NCBI GenBank assembly: GCA_964607675.1
Contig: CAZSLC010000026.1
Coordinates: 1 to 25,172, forward strand
From: CAZSLC01 sp964607675
Lineage (GTDB): Bacteria; Bacteroidota; Bacteroidia; Bacteroidales; UBA932
Reading direction: 5' to 3'
Length of the DNA: 25,172 nucleotides
A model generated the notes under the pieces. It ran no database searches. It was not told where the DNA came from and saw nothing but the letters and a program-made list of their open reading frames with translations. Made by a program: the position numbers and the translations under genes. Below are positions 16,513 to 24,780 of this stretch, piece after piece (position 1 is the first letter of the stretch; every line of letters begins with the position of its first letter).

Positions 16513-17148
16513 ATGATTAAGACTTTTTATTTTAATGAACTACGCACCGCTTGTTATCTCCTATGGGACAATACAAAAGAGTGTGCAATTGTCGATCCTG
16601 GATGTGCTACCACAGGGGAGCAGCTTCGTCTTGTGAAATTTATAGAAGAGAATACTCTTCAACCCAAGATGTTGATTAATACACACGGGCACTTTGACCA
16701 TGTAATGGGTAATGCTTTTGTTTCTAAAAAATGGAATTTACAAACACACCTCTCAAAAAAGGATATTTCTGAACTCGAAAAGGCATGTTCTTACGGTAGT
16801 TATTTTGGGTACGAATTCGAACAACCACCTCTCAATATTATAGATATTAACGATGGAGATGTACTTCAATTTGGAAACACCACTTTAGAGTGCAGACTTT
16901 CTCCAGGTCACACACAGGGGGGAACGATACTTTACAACAAGGCTGAGAATTATCTTATCACGGGGGACTCGCTTTTTAAAGGGAGTATTGGGAGAACAGA
17001 TCTTCCAGGTGGCGATTACGATATGCTTGCTAAAAGTCTTAAAGAGGTTATTCTTAAATTCCCATCTGAAACTGTAGTCTATCCAGGACATGGACCTGAA
17101 ACAACGATAGCGGAAGAAATTATTGAGAATCCTTTTTTACAATTTTAG
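16513..17148 (+). CDS. Metallo-beta-lactamase-fold hydrolase (glyoxalase II-like)
   Basis: This 211-residue cytosolic protein has the dizinc metallo-beta-lactamase fold of the glyoxalase II/YcbL group, which hydrolyses thioesters. Metal ligands are all visible: H58-x-H60-x-D62-H63 in THGHFDHVMG, H133 in SPGHTQGG, D152 in ITGDSLF and H193 in YPGHGPE. It lacks the C-terminal substrate-binding domain of true glyoxalase II (about 250 residues or more), so it is better called YcbL-like; the natural substrate is unknown. Its stop codon directly abuts the uvrA start, so the two genes probably share a transcript. Confidence 0.9.
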   Translation: MIKTFYFNELRTACYLLWDNTKECAIVDPGCATTGEQLRLVKFIEENTLQPKMLINTHGHFDHVMGNAFVSKKWNLQTHLSKKDISELEKACSYGSYFGYEFEQPPLNIIDINDGDVLQFGNTTLECRLSPGHTQGGTILYNKAENYLITGDSLFKGSIGRTDLPGGDYDMLAKSLKEVILKFPSETVVYPGHGPETTIAEEIIENPFLQF

Positions 17149-19950
17149 ATGAAATATATTGAGATATCCAAGGCTAATGTCCACAATCTAAAAGGAGTTT
17201 CACTTAAGATTCCCCATGATCGGTTGGTTGTAATTACTGGTCTCAGCGGAAGTGGAAAGTCATCTCTTGCGTTCGACACTATTTTTGCCGAAGCGCAACG
17301 AAGATATATGGATACTCTATCAGTGTATGCAAAACAATATATAGGGATGCTTGAGAGGCCCGATGTGGAGAGTATTGATGGCCTATGCCCTACTATATCT
17401 ATTGAGCAGAAGAGTACAAATAGAAATCCCCGTTCTACAGTGGGGACCATTACAGAGATTTCCGATTTTTTAAGACTTCTCTATGCTCGTGCATCTGTAG
17501 CCTATTCTCCAAAGACAGGGAAGAGAATGGTCAAATACAATGACAATCAGATTGTTGAATTGATCATCAATAACTACAAAAACAAAAAATGTATAGTTAT
17601 GTCTCCTTTGGTCAGAGGGAGAAAGGGCAATTATAAAGAGTTATTTGCTCAAATGATGAAGAGGGGTTATTCTCAGGTGATGATTGATGGAGAACTCTCC
17701 TATATTGCAGATCTTCTTCAAGGGATAGACAGATACAAATCTCACTTCATTGACCTGGTAGTTGACAAAATTGTGCCACAGCAGGGGGATCAAAAGAGGA
17801 TTGCCGACTCTGTCCGCACCGCCCTCAACTATGGAAAGGGCTCATTATCCATTATGGAAATGGAGAGCAATGCCATAAACTATTTCAGCAAGCATTTCAT
17901 CTGCCCTGAAACGGGTATTTCCCTCCCTGAACCTGCTCCACACACATTTTCCTTCAACTCCCCACAGGGAGCATGCCCACATTGTAAAGGGCTTGGCAAG
18001 ATAGTTCAAGCCGATATTGCTAAGGTTATTACAGATGACTCTCTCTCTATTGCTGAGGGGGGTATCGCCTCAATCGGAGAGAGGAGGGAGAATACTACAT
18101 TTGCTATCCTTGATGCCATTGCAAGAAAGTATGATTTTCACATTTCTACCCCTATAAGAGATATCCCTGAAGAGGCTCTCAACTTGATTCTTTACGGCTC
18201 CGATGAATTGATAAGGGTGAATACTGCTGGTGGTCTCTCACAGATGGTCACCTTCGACGGAGTACTATCCAAAATAGCAGGGAAGGATGATGATAGCACC
18301 GAACTATCTGAAAAGAAAGAGCGTTTCACAACCGAGGTAGAGTGTCCCGTATGCCACGGTGGTAGACTTAGAGAGGAGTCTCTCTACTTCAAAATTGATG
18401 ATAAAGACATTGTGGAGGTTGGAAATATGGATATATCTGACCTTTACCAATGGATAGATGAACTACCTAATAGGCTCGACAACAAACAGGGCGTCATCGC
18501 TGCAGATATCATTAAGGAATTGAGAGACCGAGTGGGCTTCCTACTGGATGTTGGCCTCTCCTACCTCTCATTGAATCGTGCGACCAAAAGCCTCAGCGGT
18601 GGTGAGAGTCAGAGAATAAGGCTTGCTACACAGATTGGATCTAAGTTGGTAAATGTCCTTTATATACTCGATGAACCGAGCATAGGACTCCACCAATCCG
18701 ACAATATAAAATTGATCAATTCCTTAAAACATCTCAGAGATGAGGGCAATTCGGTGATTGTGGTGGAGCATGACGAGGAGATGATGCGCAGTGCCGATTG
18801 GCTGATTGACATAGGGCCAGGTGCAGGAGATAAGGGGGGGGAGGTGCTATTTTGCGATGAGCCATCTAAAATAGACAAAGCAACAGGATATACAGCTGAC
18901 TACCTTCTTGGGAGGAGGAAAATAGAGGTACCCCTTCAAAGAAGAGTTGGGAACGGCAAATATTTGAAACTGGTGGGGGCTACTGGCAACAATCTCAAAG
19001 ATGTGGATATTTCAATCCCACTTGGTATGTTAGTGGGAATCAGTGGTGTAAGTGGTAGTGGCAAATCCTCTCTGATCAACGACACCCTTATGCCTATTTT
19101 AAGCAATCATTTTTACAACTCATTATATACCCCACTTCCATATAAAAAGATAGTTGGAGTAGAAAATATTGACAAAATAATAGAGGTGGACCAATCTCCC
19201 ATCGGACGCTCACCACGGAGCAACCCAGCAACCTACACAGGGGTATTTACCGAGATAAGGAAGCTATTTGCAGAGACGAAAGATGCCAAAATAAGAGGTT
19301 TTAAATCAGGACTTTTCTCTTTCAACACTAAAGGGGGAAGGTGTGAGACCTGCCGAGGGGTGGGCATGGAATTGATTGAGATGAATTTTCTCCCTTCGGT
19401 GCAAGTAACCTGCAAGGAGTGCCATGGAAGGAGATACAAATCAGATGTTTTGGCGGTAAAATATAAGGGTAAAAACATCAATGATGTCCTCGAAATGACC
19501 ATTGCTCAGGCAAGTGAATTCTTCTCCTCTATCCCCTCAATTGCCCAGAGACTATCCACTCTAAACGAGGTGGGACTCGGATATGTCAGGCTTGGACAAT
19601 CCTCTATTACCCTCTCTGGTGGAGAGAACCAAAGGGTGAAACTCTCTTCCGAGCTATCACGTAGAAGCACAGGCAATTCCCTATTTCTCCTTGATGAACC
19701 CACTACGGGACTTCACTCTGAGGATATCAAGGTGCTCCTTTCTCTCCTTTCTAAATTGGTGGAACAAGGCAATACTGTGGTGATAATAGAGCACAACCTT
19801 GATGTTCTCAAGAGTGTGGATTACCTCTTCGATATGGGACCCGAAGGGGGGAAGAACGGTGGGAAAATTGTGGCTCAGGGAACACCAGAGGAGATTGCCA
19901 ATGATCCACATTCAATCACTGGTAAATACCTAAAACAAGTTTTAAAATAA
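17149..19950 (+). CDS. uvrA: UvrA, excinuclease ABC subunit A
   Basis: The 933-residue DNA-damage-recognition ATPase of nucleotide excision repair works as a dimer with UvrB. Order: first ATPase half with Walker A at 31-38 (GLSGSGKSS) and NRNPRSTVGT, a UvrB-binding insert (about 135-240, with PLVRGRKGNYKELF), zinc module 1 (252-279), the signature LSGGESQRIRLA, then the second half with Walker A GVSGSGKSS, zinc module 2 (C732, C735, C755, C758) and LSGGENQRVKLS. Length matches the canonical family. One oddity: module 1 reads C252-P-E-T255 where E. coli has C-x-x-C, while C276 and C279 are kept. Presence of the UvrB-binding insert argues against the short UvrA2 class. The gene starts at the base after the hydrolase stop. 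Confidence 0.96.
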   Translation: MKYIEISKANVHNLKGVSLKIPHDRLVVITGLSGSGKSSLAFDTIFAEAQRRYMDTLSVYAKQYIGMLERPDVESIDGLCPTISIEQKSTNRNPRSTVGTITEISDFLRLLYARASVAYSPKTGKRMVKYNDNQIVELIINNYKNKKCIVMSPLVRGRKGNYKELFAQMMKRGYSQVMIDGELSYIADLLQGIDRYKSHFIDLVVDKIVPQQGDQKRIADSVRTALNYGKGSLSIMEMESNAINYFSKHFICPETGISLPEPAPHTFSFNSPQGACPHCKGLGKIVQADIAKVITDDSLSIAEGGIASIGERRENTTFAILDAIARKYDFHISTPIRDIPEEALNLILYGSDELIRVNTAGGLSQMVTFDGVLSKIAGKDDDSTELSEKKERFTTEVECPVCHGGRLREESLYFKIDDKDIVEVGNMDISDLYQWIDELPNRLDNKQGVIAADIIKELRDRVGFLLDVGLSYLSLNRATKSLSGGESQRIRLATQIGSKLVNVLYILDEPSIGLHQSDNIKLINSLKHLRDEGNSVIVVEHDEEMMRSADWLIDIGPGAGDKGGEVLFCDEPSKIDKATGYTADYLLGRRKIEVPLQRRVGNGKYLKLVGATGNNLKDVDISIPLGMLVGISGVSGSGKSSLINDTLMPILSNHFYNSLYTPLPYKKIVGVENIDKIIEVDQSPIGRSPRSNPATYTGVFTEIRKLFAETKDAKIRGFKSGLFSFNTKGGRCETCRGVGMELIEMNFLPSVQVTCKECHGRRYKSDVLAVKYKGKNINDVLEMTIAQASEFFSSIPSIAQRLSTLNEVGLGYVRLGQSSITLSGGENQRVKLSSELSRRSTGNSLFLLDEPTTGLHSEDIKVLLSLLSKLVEQGNTVVIIEHNLDVLKSVDYLFDMGPEGGKNGGKIVAQGTPEEIANDPHSITGKYLKQVLK

Positions 19951-19967
19951 AAAGATATATTATTAAT

Positions 19968-21689
19968 ATGGAAAATAGTATTAGAGTATTCATTGAGAAC
20001 ACATCGCAATATGTTGAATGCGAAAAAGGGACAACATTACATCAACTACTAACAATACATCAACCATTTAAGAGTACCAATCCAAAATACAGTTCATCCG
20101 TTCTTGCAGCTTTTGTTGATAACCAATTGAAAGAATTGGGATTTGAAATTGACATGCCGCATAAAATAAGATTTATAGATTATTCTAATATCGATGGCAA
20201 GCGTACTTATCTCCGATCGCTGTGTTTTGTTCTGCAAAAAGCTGTATCAGAGGTATTCCCTCAATATTCTTTAATCCTTGACTATTCCCTTCCTAATGGG
20301 TTATACGCAGCTTTACACACAAAAAAAGTGAAGGAAGACAACTCCCCTATCGTAGCAAAAATCTCTGTTGACGATATTGTGAAGATCAAGAGAAGGATGG
20401 ACAAAATAGTGTGCGATGATATCCCTATTAAAAAAGTAAAGATGGAGAGCAAAGAGGCTGCAAAACTCTTTAGGGCAAATGGAAGGGAAGAAAAAGCTGC
20501 GCTTCTCGAAAGTCTTGGGAGATTCTATGTAAGTGTATATTTTTTAAATGGATATGCCGATACTTTTTATGGTCCCCAACTCTACTCTACTGGTGGTATC
20601 ACTCTATTCAACCTCATCCCATACGGAGGGGGATTTTGCCTCCAAATACCATCTCCAAGTAGTGCCAATGTAATTACTGACTATAAGTACCAAGACAAAC
20701 TCAATGCTGTATTTAAAGAGAATTCCAATTGGTGTTCTATTTTAGGGATCAATAGCATAGCGACCATCAATCAAGCCATCACTCATGGCATGACCAAACA
20801 GATGATTCAAATATCAGAAGCTCTTCACGAAAGGAAATACGCCGATATAGCAGATGATATATACAAGAGGAGAAAACATGTCAAGATGGTTCTTATCTCA
20901 GGGCCATCAAGCAGTGGCAAAACCACTACCTCAAAAAGAATTGCTCTACAATGCAAAGTACTTGGTCTCAATCCTGTTGTAATAGCTATGGACAATTATT
21001 TTCTTGATAGAGAACATACTCCAAAAGATAAAAACGGTGAATACAACTTTGAATCCATCAATGCACTCGATCTACCATTCCTCAACAAACAGATTAACGA
21101 TATTTTTGATAAAAAAGATGTCGAGATCCCTAAGTTCGATTTTGTGAAAGGTCAAAGATATTTTGATGGTGAGACAATCAAATTTAAAGATAAGGATATC
21201 TTGATAATGGAGGGGATCCACGCACTCAACCCACAACTTACCGCAGAGATAGATCAAAGTAAAATTTACAAAGTATATGCTTCAGCCCTAACATCACTCT
21301 CTATCGATGAAAATAATTACATCTCAACATCAGACAGCAGATTGATAAGAAGAATGGTAAGGGACTACAACTCAAGAGGCATTACACCAGAGGATACAAT
21401 TCTGCGATGGAATAGCGTTAGAACTGGTGAAGAACTTAATATTTTCCCATATCAGGAAAATGCGGACATTATGTTCAACTCAACACTGATATACGAACTT
21501 TCACTTTTAAAATATTATGCAGAACCTCTGCTATGCAGGATCATGCCCAACTCACCTGCCTACCCAGAATCATTCCGTCTAAGGAAATTTTTATCATACG
21601 TCATAGCACTCAACCCATCAGAAATCACCTCCATACCACCCACATCGGTAATGAGAGAATTTATAGGGGGAAGCTCGTTCGACTACTAA
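19968..21689 (+). CDS. TGS-SAD-uridine-kinase-like nucleoside kinase
   Basis: The 573-residue protein is a three-part fusion. Residues about 3-65 form a TGS domain (IRVFIENTSQYVECEKGTT), about 70-200 resemble the SAD region of threonyl-tRNA synthetase, and from about 300 there is a phosphoribulokinase/uridine kinase domain with P-loop G312-P-S-S-S-G-K318-T. The kinase part has the nucleoside-binding Asp in MDNYFLDRE. This architecture is common in Bacteroidota and Firmicutes and is annotated as nucleoside kinase. The synthetase-like half lacks an aminoacylation core, so it does not charge tRNA. The gene follows uvrA after 17 bp. It is complete, ending 48 bp before the assembly gap. The exact substrate is not proven. 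Confidence 0.88.
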   Translation: MENSIRVFIENTSQYVECEKGTTLHQLLTIHQPFKSTNPKYSSSVLAAFVDNQLKELGFEIDMPHKIRFIDYSNIDGKRTYLRSLCFVLQKAVSEVFPQYSLILDYSLPNGLYAALHTKKVKEDNSPIVAKISVDDIVKIKRRMDKIVCDDIPIKKVKMESKEAAKLFRANGREEKAALLESLGRFYVSVYFLNGYADTFYGPQLYSTGGITLFNLIPYGGGFCLQIPSPSSANVITDYKYQDKLNAVFKENSNWCSILGINSIATINQAITHGMTKQMIQISEALHERKYADIADDIYKRRKHVKMVLISGPSSSGKTTTSKRIALQCKVLGLNPVVIAMDNYFLDREHTPKDKNGEYNFESINALDLPFLNKQINDIFDKKDVEIPKFDFVKGQRYFDGETIKFKDKDILIMEGIHALNPQLTAEIDQSKIYKVYASALTSLSIDENNYISTSDSRLIRRMVRDYNSRGITPEDTILRWNSVRTGEELNIFPYQENADIMFNSTLIYELSLLKYYAEPLLCRIMPNSPAYPESFRLRKFLSYVIALNPSEITSIPPTSVMREFIGGSSFDY

Positions 21690-21736
21690 CAAACTCCACC
21701 TCAGACACGATAGTGATGAATTTAAGAACAGATATC

Positions 21737-21836
21737 NNNNNNNNNNNNNNNNNNNNNNNNNNNNNNNNNNNNNNNNNNNNNNNNNNNNNNNNNNNNNNNN
21801 NNNNNNNNNNNNNNNNNNNNNNNNNNNNNNNNNNNN
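21737..21836. other. Assembly gap of 100 N
   Basis: A run of exactly 100 N, a common placeholder for a scaffold join of unknown true length. It cuts the C-terminus of the minus-strand ABC ATPase gene. Any terminator for the convergent nucleoside kinase gene may also be lost here. Confidence 0.98.
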
Positions 21837-22720
21837 GCAGAGGGGCTGAATCCGTTACGAACCATTGCATTTCCTACCCAGAATGAGGTGAGAAAATCTC
21901 CGTCTATCCCGATTGGAGCCAATTTGTTCTGTGTTTCCAATTTCCCAGTAGATGGGTTAAAGCTGATATCTTTTTTGTCAAAGTACTCTCCAAATTTGCC
22001 ATCAAGTATAAGATCTTCTGGTGCACCACAAGTAATCGGTTTCTCTCCTGATTGCAGCCATAGGCAATCTCCCATTTGTATTGCAGAATCCATGTCGTGA
22101 GTAGAGAGAAGTATCGATTTCTCTTGTTCTCTTGACAATTTGCGAAGTAGCACCATAGTCTCTATTCTGCTAGTGACGTCGAGAAACGCAGTCGGCTCAT
22201 CTAAGATAATAATATCGCACTGCTGAGCCAACACTTTGGCAATCATCACTTTTTGTCTTTCTCCATCGGAAAGCTCAGAAACATAATTCTTCGATTTATG
22301 GGCAATACCGACAGCCTCCAATGCAGACATTATTATTTTGTGATCATTGGCCTTGAGCTGTCCAAAAAACCCCGTATAGGGATGTCTTCCAAGCGAAACA
22401 AGCTCATAGACTGTAATCCCTCCAGCATTTGTTTTCTCTGTGAGAACCACCCCTATTATTTTAGATAAATCACTTTGAGAATAGGATTCAAGCCCTATGC
22501 CCCGCAACAACACTCCTCCATTCAATGGGGGTTGAAATCCGCATAAAGTTCTCAATAAAGTTGATTTTCCAGCACCGTTCAACCCAAGAAGGCAGGTCAG
22601 TTCTCCACTTCTAAGGGAGACATTGATATTTGGATGTACCACCTTATTTCTCCTTTTCACCTTATATCCAATAGAAAGGGCATCTGTCTGAATAGTAATA
22701 TTATGTTTTTTTCTCTCCAT
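21837..22720 (-). CDS. ABC importer ATPase (FecE/BtuD-type), C-terminus missing in assembly gap
   Basis: About 294 residues are readable before the gap. They carry Walker A G46-L-N-G-A-G-K-S-T54, the signature L-S-D-G-E (150-154), Walker B I-I-L-D-E-P (about 171-176) and H208 in STHD, so it is an intact importer ATPase of the siderophore/cobalamin type. The Q-loop position reads LTE95 rather than the usual LPQ. The true C-terminal end, perhaps 30-40 residues, is lost in the gap; an apparent reading frame across the N-run is meaningless. The start is 2 bp after the permease stop, so the pair forms one unit. Substrate may be cobalamin (no other BtuCD pair is in view) or a ferric chelate. Confidence 0.88.
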
Positions 22721-22722
22721 AA

Positions 22723-23754
22723 TCAGTTGAAATATTGAATATTCTTTCTATTTACAATTACATAAATGATAACTGGTGCACCTATTATTGGAGTTATGGC
22801 ATTCAAAGGAAGGACACTGTCAACCCACGGAAGGGAGGTCATCATATTGCAAAGCAGGGCAACCGAGGCACCTGAGAAAATGGTAATCGGAACAAGCTGC
22901 TTATGATTGGAGGTGCCGAGGATCAAGCGAGCAACATGCGGTACGGCAAGTCCAATAAATGAGATGGGACCGCAAAATGCCGTCACCACTGCTGTCAAAA
23001 GTCCTGTACATAAGAGAATTGCCACACGTACATTCTTCACCTTTACCCCAAGATTGGCAGCATAACTCTCCCCAAGCAGTAGCGCATTGAGAGGCTTTAT
23101 CAAAAGGAGGGAGAAAATAAGTCCTCCTATAGAGAATAGAACAAATATTGGAAGTTTCTGCAAAGAGATACTTGAGAAATCTCCCATCCCCCACATCACA
23201 TATTGATGCACCTTATCTGCAGAGGCATGAAAATTAAGAATAGATATAAGAGAAGAGGCGAGGTATCCAATCATTATACCGATAATAAGGAGCATCACAT
23301 TGCTGCTCACCTTGCGGGAGAAATATATAATCAAAATGAGAATTGAGAGAGAGCCAGCCAAGGCTGCCAAAATAGTAGCTACATATCCACCTACACCACT
23401 CAATATACCAACTCCACCACCAAAATACAACATAATCAGTGCAACACCAAGATTAGCCCCATCACTAATACCAAGGATTGAAGGGCCGGCCAGTGGATTT
23501 CTAAATAGGGTCTGCAAAAGGAGTCCGCACACTGCAAGAGAGGCACCTGCAAGGAGGGCAGTAACAGCCTGAGGAAGTCGTGATTCAAATAAAATTATAT
23601 TCCAAGAAAGATTAGTAGAATCTCCTAAAAACAAAATGTTAAAAATATCTTTTATGGGGATATGGACAGTACCATAAAACATATTGCCTACAAATAGCAA
23701 TAGAGTTAAGAGGAGCAAAAAAATATATCTATTGATTACATTCGTCTTTACCAT
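22723..23754 (-). CDS. ABC importer permease (FecCD/BtuC family)
   Basis: This inner-membrane permease of about 343 residues has roughly ten hydrophobic segments and two family motifs: GLLLQTLFRNPLAGPSILGISDGANLG in the first half and FIGLAVPHVARLI in the second. Such permeases import cobalamin or ferric siderophores with a periplasmic binding protein. The start is placed at the ATG 23752-23754: an alternative TTG six bases upstream lies within a -7-like element and is less likely. The ATPase gene follows after 2 bp. No substrate-binding protein gene is adjacent, and no cobalamin riboswitch lies upstream. A partnership with the btuF-like gene at 6705 is possible but not proven. Confidence 0.9.
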   Translation of the reverse strand: MVKTNVINRYIFLLLLTLLLFVGNMFYGTVHIPIKDIFNILFLGDSTNLSWNIILFESRLPQAVTALLAGASLAVCGLLLQTLFRNPLAGPSILGISDGANLGVALIMLYFGGGVGILSGVGGYVATILAALAGSLSILILIIYFSRKVSSNVMLLIIGIMIGYLASSLISILNFHASADKVHQYVMWGMGDFSSISLQKLPIFVLFSIGGLIFSLLLIKPLNALLLGESYAANLGVKVKNVRVAILLCTGLLTAVVTAFCGPISFIGLAVPHVARLILGTSNHKQLVPITIFSGASVALLCNMMTSLPWVDSVLPLNAITPIIGAPVIIYVIVNRKNIQYFN

Positions 23755-23757
23755 ATT

Positions 23758-23765
23758 CAAAAGTA
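23758..23765 (-). promoter_or_regulatory. Candidate -7 element for the permease/ATPase operon
   Basis: TACTTTTG on the minus strand, ending 3 bp before the ATG at 23754. If used, the message would be leaderless. No -33 match is seen, so support is limited. Confidence 0.3.
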
Positions 23766-23809
23766 ATACTTTTATTTAATCTAATTATTAACCATTTTAA
23801 TAAATTCAT

Positions 23810-23817
23810 TACATTTG
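23810..23817 (+). promoter_or_regulatory. Candidate -7 element for the DUF308 gene
   Basis: TACATTTG fits TAnnTTTG and lies 21 bp upstream of the ATG at 23839. It sits in an 84-bp region between divergent genes. The -33 element is not convincing. Confidence 0.4.
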
Positions 23818-23838
23818 CTTAATATTAAAAAAAAATAA

Positions 23839-24471
23839 ATGAACCCATTTTATGCTTTTTTCGATCGTTCCTATGGATATGCACGGTCAATAATTACACT
23901 TATAGTTGGTTTATTACTTGTGATATGGCCAGATGTTGCAGTTGTAACAATGATATATGTTATTGGTGCTTTAATTCTTGCAGCTGGAATTGTCTCCCTA
24001 TTTCTATCATATTTTGGTAAATGGAAAGAGGACAAGCCATCTCTACTTACAATGAATGCAATAGTGGATATCTCTTTCGGAATTGTACTCATCATATTTC
24101 CGAAGTTTTTTGCAAGTATCATAATGTTCCTTTTCGGAATCATTCTTCTTTTATTTGGTGTCAGTGGTGTTGTAGGACTATTCCAATCCAATAAAATAAT
24201 AAAAATCTCATGGACGCTTTTTGTAATTCCAGTACTTACCACCCTCGCTGGGATAACAATTTTCTTTAACCCATTTTCTTCAGCGCAATATCTTACAATC
24301 TTTTTTGGCGCATTTTTATTACTTTACTCCATTGGAGAGTTCATCTCAACATTTAAAGTACGCCACGACTTGAAAGATACAAACGTGGAATCAAGATCTC
24401 ACGAAAAAGAAAACTCTCCACTGATTGAAGACACCCCTTTTGAAGAGGTTAAAAATGAGCCAAAAGAGTAG
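23839..24471 (+). CDS. DUF308/HdeD-family membrane protein
   Basis: The 210-residue protein has about six hydrophobic segments in paired repeats (for example IITLIVGLLLVIWPDVAVVTMIYVIGALILAAGIVSLF and IIMFLFGIILLLFGVSGVVGLF), followed by a polar acidic tail (about 175-210, EENSPLIEDTPFEEVKNEPKE-type). This matches the DUF308/HdeD layout; E. coli HdeD is linked to acid resistance, but most members are uncharacterised. It is transcribed away from the permease operon and its stop precedes tRNA-Arg by 58 bp. Family assignment is likely; function is unknown. Confidence 0.8.
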   Translation: MNPFYAFFDRSYGYARSIITLIVGLLLVIWPDVAVVTMIYVIGALILAAGIVSLFLSYFGKWKEDKPSLLTMNAIVDISFGIVLIIFPKFFASIIMFLFGIILLLFGVSGVVGLFQSNKIIKISWTLFVIPVLTTLAGITIFFNPFSSAQYLTIFFGAFLLLYSIGEFISTFKVRHDLKDTNVESRSHEKENSPLIEDTPFEEVKNEPKE

Positions 24472-24479
24472 CAAGCAGT

Positions 24480-24509
24480 TATCTATTCTTCAGTGAAGAA
24501 TTATAGATA
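24480..24509 (+). terminator. Hairpin between DUF308 gene and tRNA-Arg
   Basis: ATTCTTC (24485-24491) pairs with GAAGAAT (24495-24501) across a 3-nt loop. The stem continues with TATCT (24480-24484) and AGATA (24505-24509) past a 3-nt bulge, giving 12 pairs. A T-rich but broken tract follows. It lies 9 bp after the stop codon, as expected for a terminator. Confidence 0.45.
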
Positions 24510-24529
24510 TAGTTTAATTCACTTCACTT

Positions 24530-24601
24530 GCTCTCGTAGTTCAATGGATAGAATATAGGATTCCGGTTCCTAAGGTGGGGGTTCGATTCCCCCCGAGAGC
24601 A
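24530..24601 (+). tRNA. tRNA-Arg (anticodon CCG)
   Basis: A full cloverleaf fits: acceptor GCTCTCG/CGAGAGC (24530-24536 with 24594-24600), D stem GTTC/GAAT, anticodon stem TAGGA/TCCTA with loop TTCCGGT giving anticodon CCG (24563-24565), and T arm GGGGG-TTCGATT-CCCCC. The discriminator base is A (24601). CCA is not encoded. It reads the CGG codon. Its 3' end is a likely integration site for the element that follows. Confidence 0.96.
24577..24601 (+). other. Putative attL core (3' end of tRNA-Arg)
   Basis: Tyrosine recombinases often integrate at the T-arm and acceptor end of tRNA genes, restoring the gene. An integrase gene starts 179 bp downstream, pointing away from the tRNA. The matching repeat (attR) would be beyond the right edge; no second copy is in this window. 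Placement of the core is inferred. Confidence 0.5.
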
Positions 24602-24656
24602 CTTTTATAGTGTTTATTTTAATTTTATTTAACCTTTAAAAATGTAATGTATTGAT

Positions 24657-24671
24657 ATTAAGTGATTAAGT
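24657..24671 (+). repeat. Short tandem repeat ATTAAGT x2
   Basis: ATTAAGT occurs at 24657-24663 and 24665-24671, an 8-bp step, in the AT-rich stretch between tRNA-Arg and the integrase gene. Could be a recombinase or accessory-protein site. Confidence 0.35.
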
Positions 24672-24712
24672 ATTTTTGTTAGTTTTGGTAAGTTAAAACA
24701 GATTAAAGAAAA

Positions 24713-24732
24713 TAGGCACAATTTAGGCACAA
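24713..24732 (+). repeat. Direct repeat TAGGCACAA x2, putative integrase arm sites
   Basis: TAGGCACAA occurs at 24713-24721 and 24724-24732, stepped by 11 bp, about one helical turn. It lies between the tRNA core site and the integrase start, where arm-type sites are expected. A wider pair, AAGTTAAAA (24690-24698 and 24731-24739), surrounds it. Confidence 0.55.
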
Positions 24733-24747
24733 GTTAAAATTGTTTAT

Positions 24748-24755
24748 TATCTTTG
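24748..24755 (+). promoter_or_regulatory. -7 element of the integrase gene
   Basis: TATCTTTG (then C) is a full match to TAnnTTTG, 25 bp before the GTG start. The -33 region falls on the TAGGCACAA repeats, and no TTTG is present there. Confidence 0.5.
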
Positions 24756-24780
24756 CTTAAACTTTAAAGATCAAATCATT

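Noticed and set aside
19968..21689. Threonyl-tRNA synthetase
   Set aside because: Only TGS and SAD-like parts are present; the C-terminal domain is a uridine-kinase-type P-loop domain, with no aminoacylation core.
21661..21886. Frames running across the N-run on both strands
   Set aside because: They translate undefined bases; any continuity, including the apparent ATPase end at 21722, is an artefact of the gap.
23755..23760. TTG start for the permease gene giving two more residues
   Set aside because: The TTG is inside a -7-like element and an ATG follows six bases later with a normal N-terminus.
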